This document shows, in pieces, positions 58,254 to 64,000 of a stretch of 64,000 nucleotides of DNA. The notes below the pieces were generated by a model. That model was given only the letters and a program-made list of their open reading frames with translations, made no database searches and had not been told where the DNA came from. Source of the DNA: Eutypella sp. D-1 (lineage: Eukaryota > Ascomycota > Sordariomycetes > Xylariales > Diatrypaceae). Location: contig JAJTTP010000002.1 in the NCBI GenBank assembly GCA_023313575.1, forward strand, positions 1,178,001 through 1,242,000, given 5' to 3'. Positions within the stretch are counted from its first letter, which is position 1; every line of letters begins with the position of its first letter. The translations under genes were made by a program, and so were the position numbers.

Positions 58254-59979
58254 ATGCCTCTATCCCGCATCAAGACGGCGCTCTGGGGGCCGCCGTCGAC
58301 GGAGCGGAGGCTGCTGATGAAGCTGGATGGGACGGTGCTGGTGTACTTCAGCGTGATTTGGTTCCTCTTCGGGGTGAACCGCGCGAGCTACAACACGGCG
58401 TACATCAGCGGGATGCGGGAGGACCTGGGGTTCGTGGGGCGCGACTTCAACTACCTCAACACCGTCTTCATCGTCTTCTACGCCGTCTTCCAGATCCCCT
58501 CCACCTCCCTCCTCACCGTCGCCCGCCCCCGCTACGTCTTCGTCGCCGCCAACACCGTCTGGAGCGTTTGCACCCTCATCACCTTCCGCGTCGACCGCGT
58601 CTGGCATGTCCTCGTCCTCAACGGCTTTGAGGGCGCCTTTTCCGCTGTCGCATAGTAGGTCCTTTTAATCCCGAGCGAATAAGCCTGGCTGGCTCGTGCG
58701 CGATTTGCGGATGGTTATACATGCACATGTTCTAACCTGAGGCTCTACACCTCCCCCTTCTATCTAGCGTCGGCGCCCACTTTATCTACGGCTCCTGGTA
58801 CAAGCAGTCGGAGCTCGGGACCCGCGCCGCCATCTTCTGTGGCTTCGGAAACCTGGGCAACATGGCTGGCGGCTGGATCCAAGCAGGGCTCTTGCGCTCG
58901 CTCCATGGAAAAGGGGACCTCCCCGCTTGGCGGTGGATGTTCATCGTCGTCTCGGTGTTGACGATCCCTTTCGCAATTTTCGGTAAGTCATTCGCCGTCT
59001 CAAAGCCTGCCAATCCATTCTTTCTCGTAGATCTATCGACTGTCTCGACTGCTAATGAATGACACGCGAATGGGTAGGCTGGTTCTGCATCCCCGATCTG
59101 CCGCACCACCGGAGCGGACGGTTCCTGACGCCGGAGGAGAAGGAGTGCGCCGTCAAACGGTTAGGAGAGGCTCGTCGACAAACATGGGACCTGTCGGTCT
59201 TCCGCCGTGTCCTACTTAGCTGGCAGTTCTGGTTACTTCCCACGATATTCATGCGTATGTCTCTGAATTCTATCAACACCCGCCAGTGTCATCTCGCACA
59301 GACGTCAACTAACACCTCTCGGACAGTGTACTCCCTCTGCGTCCAGTGCCTCTCGAACAATGTTATGCAACTTTGGATGGCTTCACGGGGATACAGCGTG
59401 ATCCAGCAGAACGAGTACCCCACGGCGGTATATGCGGCGGGCATCGTAGCAACCCTTATATACACGGTGATTTCAGACCGAAAGCGGTCGCGGTGGGAGT
59501 GTTCGCTGGCAATCGGGGCAACGTTCGTGGTAGGGAGCGCAATCTTAGTGGCCCATCCTCCGGGCGACGCGGCGTATTTCGCAGCGTTCTACTTGCTAGG
59601 CACGACCTACGCGCCGCAGGCGCTCTGGTACAGCTGGATGGCGGACCTGACAGCCCACGACGTCCAGCTGCGCGCCATCACCACCGGTTTCATGAACTCG
59701 TTCGACTTCGCCTTCGTCAGTTGGTGGCCGTTGATCTTCTACCCCGTCACTGACGCCCCTAATTACCGCAAGGGCTACATCGCCAGTCTCGTCACAGGCT
59801 CCCTCACGATCCCCCTCGTCCTCCTTATCGCCTACCTCGAAAAGCGAGGTCGCGCACGTGGTACCATAGGCAGGGTCGGCGTCATCGAGGAGGAGCCAGA
59901 TTATGCTCAGGAGGTGCCTAGTGGAGATGGAACTGGTAACAAGGATGATACTACTACTGATGCAAGACCAGTTGCATAA
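58254..59979 (+). CDS. MFS anion:cation symporter (Dal5/Fen2-type permease)
   Basis: Four exons (58254-58654, 58768-58982, 59078-59254, 59327-59979), introns 113, 95 and 72 nt, give 481 aa. The start KLDGTVLVYFSVIWFLFGVNRASYNTAYISGMREDL is the first-helix pattern of the allantoate/pantothenate/nicotinate permease group (D-R/N-x-N/S-x2-N-A-Y-xSGM). Then follow NYLNTVFIVFYAVFQIPS, a GFGNLGNMAGGWIQAGL helix, a cytoplasmic loop with LTPEEKECAVKRL, and six further helices including the TTGFMNSFDFAFVSWWPL segment. Twelve membrane segments are expected. It should be a plasma-membrane, proton-driven uptake carrier for a small organic anion or vitamin such as pantothenate or allantoate. The substrate cannot be fixed from sequence. 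The C-terminal tail is acidic. Confidence 0.9.
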
Positions 59980-60401
59980 GTCCGTTATAGGGTAGCCACG
60001 ATGTTTGACTCGATGTTATACACCCACCCAAGCATGGTTCAGACGAAATAACGCTGTGTTTCTATTTAAGAAGATGAGGCAAGAAAATATTCCCTGTGAA
60101 AACTCCCGCGCTTTAGTTCGCTTCTATGCCAAGGTAACCTTCGCTATCCACTTTATGTTGGCTCTCTCTTTGAAGCAAACGCCTTTCAAGTTCGCTGGTT
60201 CCAAAAAGAGAAGAAAATACAGTCGCTTCCATGCGTGACACAGAGTACCATTCCATACATGCCATACTCAGGCTAGTTCCGCTATAGAGGCCCTCAGTGC
60301 CATCTCGACCTCGGTATTCAGTCTACCCTGTTCTCGTCGGCATCTTTCTGGACATATTCGGTAATATGTTTCGGAGGCGCCGCAGCAGGTGGTGATGCCA
60401 T
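59980..60401. other. Intergenic, convergent gene ends
   Basis: This 422-nt gap lies between the permease (+) and the unknown multi-exon gene (-). No feature is seen. Confidence 0.55.
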
Positions 60402-61357
60402 CTAATCATCGTCGGGGTCCGGTTGATCAGGGTCAAGTCTCTATAGATGTCAAGTTAGATCTCTGCATTCTATGTGAAGTGGTTGTCGAACTGAGAGGGA
60501 GACCTACTCGGAGATATGTAATGAAGTTATCGACAATGCTGCGTTGCGCATCAAAAGACAATAAGTCTGCTGAAGCTGGAAGTTCGCCCCCTGGAAACCA
60601 GTTTCGCGAGATAGCTATGGGAAATATGGTAAGTAGACGCATGTATTACAGAAAGTTTATTGGGATACTAACTGTCGTCACGAAAGAAGAAGCGGAAATG
60701 GCTAGCGAGGTCCTGAACGCGTGGCGGTGCAAGTAGTGGATAGAGAATAAGTTGATAAACGCCATTGCCAGTTGCAACACGATTCGGTTGATTCGGATCG
60801 ACTCGAACGCGGTTGATGATCACATCAATGAAGCCCACGTCAAGCGACAAGACAGGGTCGCCAATGCTACCGCGGGGCAAACATAGAATTGCTAGAAATC
60901 AGAATCATGGTCAGCACTGAATTTATAAAGGGTTCGAAAATCTTACTAGGATCTATGGCGTCGCATTCTTCGTTGTCGGGCATGAACTCCCACCTGCGGG
61001 AGTGGGGGAACGACTGATGGTCCCCGTGATACTAATGGCATCTACATTGCCATCAGATATCCTCGGGATTAAAGGAGTTATAATGTGTCTGCCTCCAATT
61101 CTGATGGAAAAGGCGAGCGCGTTCTCTAGACCATTTATGTGACCGTTCCAGGGTGTAACAGCGTCAGCGGTAAATTGGATTCTGAACGTTTCAGCATCCA
61201 GGATGTCGAGAGGTTGCGCAACGCGAACCGTACCACGATACAGCAGTATCTGGTTTGGGTTGTCGACTTCAGCCACCCGCCCGCGTAGAGCAGTAATGGC
61301 GACTGTGATACCATTGCTGCTCCATTCGATCACATTGTCATATACAGTAGGAGGCAT
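60402..61357 (-). CDS. Multi-exon gene of unknown family, with a possible frame break
   Basis: The minus-strand start ATG is at 61357. Exon pieces after the first are firmly linked by short introns. A piece ending at 60947 (NEECDAIDP) joins 60891-60673 (LCLPRGSIGDPVLSLDVGFIDVI), then 60614-60508 (SRNWFPGGELPASADLLSFD), then 60440-60402 with an acidic end DQPDPDDD. The introns are 55, 58 and 67 nt with GTAAGA, GTTAGT and GTAGGT donors. The first piece (61357 to about 61010; ALRGRVAEVDNPNQILLYRG, NGLENALAFSIRIGG) is strand-rich, but it is one frame off from the next piece. Either a 59-nt intron (GTAGAT...GAG) lies between, or one base is missing in the G5 run at 61004-61008. The product would be about 240 aa. 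I do not recognise the family. No signal peptide or membrane helix is seen. Confidence 0.55.
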
Positions 61358-63835
61358 GGTGAGATGGATAGCGGGTATAGCTGGAATTATGCTGTAAGTG
61401 TGTGTTTTGGGGGTAGATCTGAATTTGCTTCTGGATGATGGACTGCGGAAAGGTTACAGAGATGGGAAGACCAGGGGTGGTGGTTACATTTATATAGTAA
61501 AGATGGAAAGCCCTCATAGTCACAGTTTGAGTCGCCGAGCTTCTAGACTGGTATCATTTCTTATTTGGATGGGTCACACTCAATTGGATTTAGATTTCTG
61601 AGGGATTGCAAACGCCTTGCAGCCAGTCATACAGGAGAGAATTGAGGATGAGTCGTGGGGTTCTGTCAGGCTGTCTACCTATCTGCGCGCAGGCGACTCA
61701 TCACGACTCCTCGCGCAGATTGATACATACAAGGCCCTGGAAGTGTTGTACATGATGGAAGTCTGTTGCCTACAAATTAATCAGGCAGAATGCCTCCTTG
61801 GCCTTTTCTTCATTACCATGGGGAGGCTCAGTCTTATCTAAGGATGGTTGCCATCAAGCTGGGTCCTGGTATTGTATGCTGCTGAGAATGTACGTACAGG
61901 AGGATCTGAACTCTCTCTTCATACAGCAGTCTCCTGAAACAAAGATTTTTTGTAATTGTGACTCAACACAAGCAATGAGATCAAGCTATACTCAGGGTAT
62001 GGGAACTATTACCCAGATCATTTCATCATTCACTTAAGTCTTGAGCCTCACTATGTGCACTGTATAGAGTTATGTTAAGTTCTGAACAAGTGTCACACTT
62101 TTATTCAACACTGTGACAATGAATATCTGTCTCAACCTGAGTATATTTCTACTTGACGCGCCTTCGTCTTCTTATGAATTTACAATAACGCTATACAGTT
62201 TTTCCACCAGTATCATAAAGTGCAATGACGTGTTGGGGACCTATGTAGTCATATATACAGGTGTCTTCAATAAATATATGCATAGTAACTTCAAGCGAGA
62301 ATCATCATTGTTCTAAATCTCTGTGCTATACCTAATATTCATCCCCTTCAAAGTCAGTATAGCAGCAACCCACCAGACCCCGGCCTTGGTTACCCTGCTG
62401 GGCATTATCTGGTAAGAACATTGAGCCCCTCAATAGCTTAAGTGCCAGTTAAGCTTTCAATGATAACCCCACACCCCCTGGTTTTAGAAACAAGAATCCA
62501 TTAGTATAAACACTGATTTAATTTATGATATCAATAACATCCGTATGCCAGTATTGGTTACATTGCTAATGGACCCGCCCAGAGAGGCGTCCCTTTGCAT
62601 CGCAAATCTCATCACTTGTTCAGCATGTTAGATGCTCTGAATCCCAGATCCTCTAGATTCAACTGACTGCCCAATTTTCGCTAACCAGGCTGCCAAGTAA
62701 ATCAATAGATCCTAACCCCTTTTTAGCCCCTATAATCATGGCCCCACTCTTCTTCACTGCCATTTCCGTAGGCAATTAAATGAAGAGAAATCGACTTTGA
62801 ATACATGGAGTGATACCGAAAACCGCTGTTTCGAAGAATTAACTCCCAAGCGGTTTGCCGATTGAACGATGTAGAAGGCTTCTACTCTTACCTGTCATAA
62901 CGACAGCACCATGACATGGGTTGCATGTACAACCTAGGACATTGGGCATGCTCGCCAGTCTAAACACCATGTAAATATTTTCACCGGGTCCAACAAAGGA
63001 GTAATCATTTTGGGACGAAATGCGTAAATAGAAAATATCCAATCCACTAATGTATACCTAAGTATGCTATTACATTAAGATATGGATATGATAATCAACT
63101 AGCTACGCAGTACGGAAGTATGGCAACCTAAATTTTCGGGTGCGTGTTCGGCCCACCTAGCAATGATACCTACCTAGGTATATACTCAACTGATTCTATT
63201 TACACCCGTTCAATGTCATACTTGGTAATAGATGAGTAATCCCATATATGCACTTACCATAAAGGCTGAGTTGGTGGATCTAGGGAAGGAACAACTCGGT
63301 TTTAGATAGGCAGCAACGTGTTTAAACATTTGAAACAAGCTATCAAATAGCTACCAAGTTTAAAGCAAAACAAACACATTATGCATCTTACCAGATGATT
63401 GCTAGAAAGGCCAATTATCCATGATTCTTTTGGAAGTCAAACGAAAAGTAATGTCTTGAAACCAAATCTATTCATTTTATTTATTTCGGAACTCCCCTTT
63501 GCTGAAACTTCAGGTTAGATTTATTATTCTTTTTCTCCGATGACCCTTGGCCATAGCATGTAACGCTTCACTCCGGACTACTCTTTATCTCGTCCCGATA
63601 GCAACTTGTACGCAAATTCTACTATTCTTCTTGCCATAAGAATAGAACGCGGGAACGTCTCAAGCAGCGGTAAGTGTATTATTTCTACACTGGAAATCAA
63701 TTCTCAGGTCTCTGACCTTTTTACGATGAAGGCAGAGCCTACGACCTGCATTTAGCTAGAGTAGCTATAGCGGTTACTACCAACCCGATTAGCTAGCTCA
63801 TCTAACGATACCGACTGAAAGCTCGTCACGTTAAC
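61358..63835. other. AT-richer gene-free stretch
   Basis: No supported gene. The composition is visibly AT-richer than the 37-57 kb block. TACCTAGGTA occurs at 63171-63180. Short frames have no recognisable content. Confidence 0.5.
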
Positions 63836-64000
63836 ATGGATGACCTGGCGACCGAAGACTATCCAACTTTTCTTGACATTATTTTCCGGAATCACTTTCA
63901 CCACCTGAGGTGGTCTATATTTACGGTCTTTTTGAGGCTCCTAATTATACGTGAAGTGCTCTACGATGCGTTGTGCGAGGCTGTCTGCCATTTTTTGGTT
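63836..64000 (+). CDS. Possible 5' end of a gene running off the window
   Basis: An ATG at 63836 opens a frame that stays open for 55 codons to the last base. It begins acidic (MDDLATEDYPTFLD) and continues with a hydrophobic, possibly membrane-spanning stretch (WSIFTVFLRLLIIREVLY). The length is too short to prove coding and I recognise no family. The sequence beyond the edge decides. Confidence 0.3.
   Translation, partial: MDDLATEDYPTFLDIIFRNHFHHLRWSIFTVFLRLLIIREVLYDALCEAVCHFLV

Overview
The window is nuclear DNA of a filamentous ascomycete (Pezizomycotina, most likely Sordariomycetes). The genes carry short introns (51 to 236 nt) with GTRNGT donors and YAG acceptors. Products are typically fungal: a Zn2Cys6 activator, an A4/G1-type secreted peptidase homologue, a GMC oxidoreductase, Rax1, a COP9 subunit and a GT32 glycosyltransferase. 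Exon structures were worked out by hand from splice sites, frame and family alignment from memory. No RNA or database evidence was available.

Layout: 1-33.9 kb is gene-poor and accessory in character. It holds an eqolisin-like secreted protein (-), an aspartyl-protease-like gene interrupted by two in-frame TGA codons (-), a GT61 glycosyltransferase (+), an EasG/NmrA-like reductase (-), a SnoaL-like protein (+), an RMD1/DUF155 protein (-), an aldo-keto reductase relic (-), RCC1 (+), a GMC oxidoreductase (-), a Zn2Cys6 regulator (-), a tiny SMP-domain gene (-) and a BTB-domain gene (-). Gene-free stretches of 1.2 to 4 kb lie between them.

33.9-60 kb is more conserved. It holds a GT32 SUR1/CSH1-like glycosyltransferase (+), a CCC2-type copper ATPase (-), COP9 subunit 7 (+), RAX1 (-), ribosomal protein eL31 (+), the anaphase-promoting E2 UBC11/UBE2C (-), CHK1 (+) and a Dal5/Fen2-type MFS permease (+). 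UBC11 and CHK1 are divergent and share a 1.7 kb upstream region with an ACGCGT (MCB-type) site. The right end holds a multi-exon gene of unknown family (-) with an apparent frame break, then AT-richer DNA and a possible gene start running off the edge.

No CRISPR, prophage, insertion sequence, rRNA or confident tRNA is visible. I saw no clearly new multi-gene system. The items most worth a second look are the twice-TGA-interrupted aspartyl-protease gene, the unknown multi-exon gene at 60.4-61.4 kb, the small SMP-domain gene, the UBC11-CHK1 shared promoter, and the dispersed intergenic palindrome TACCTAGGTA (eight exact copies located).
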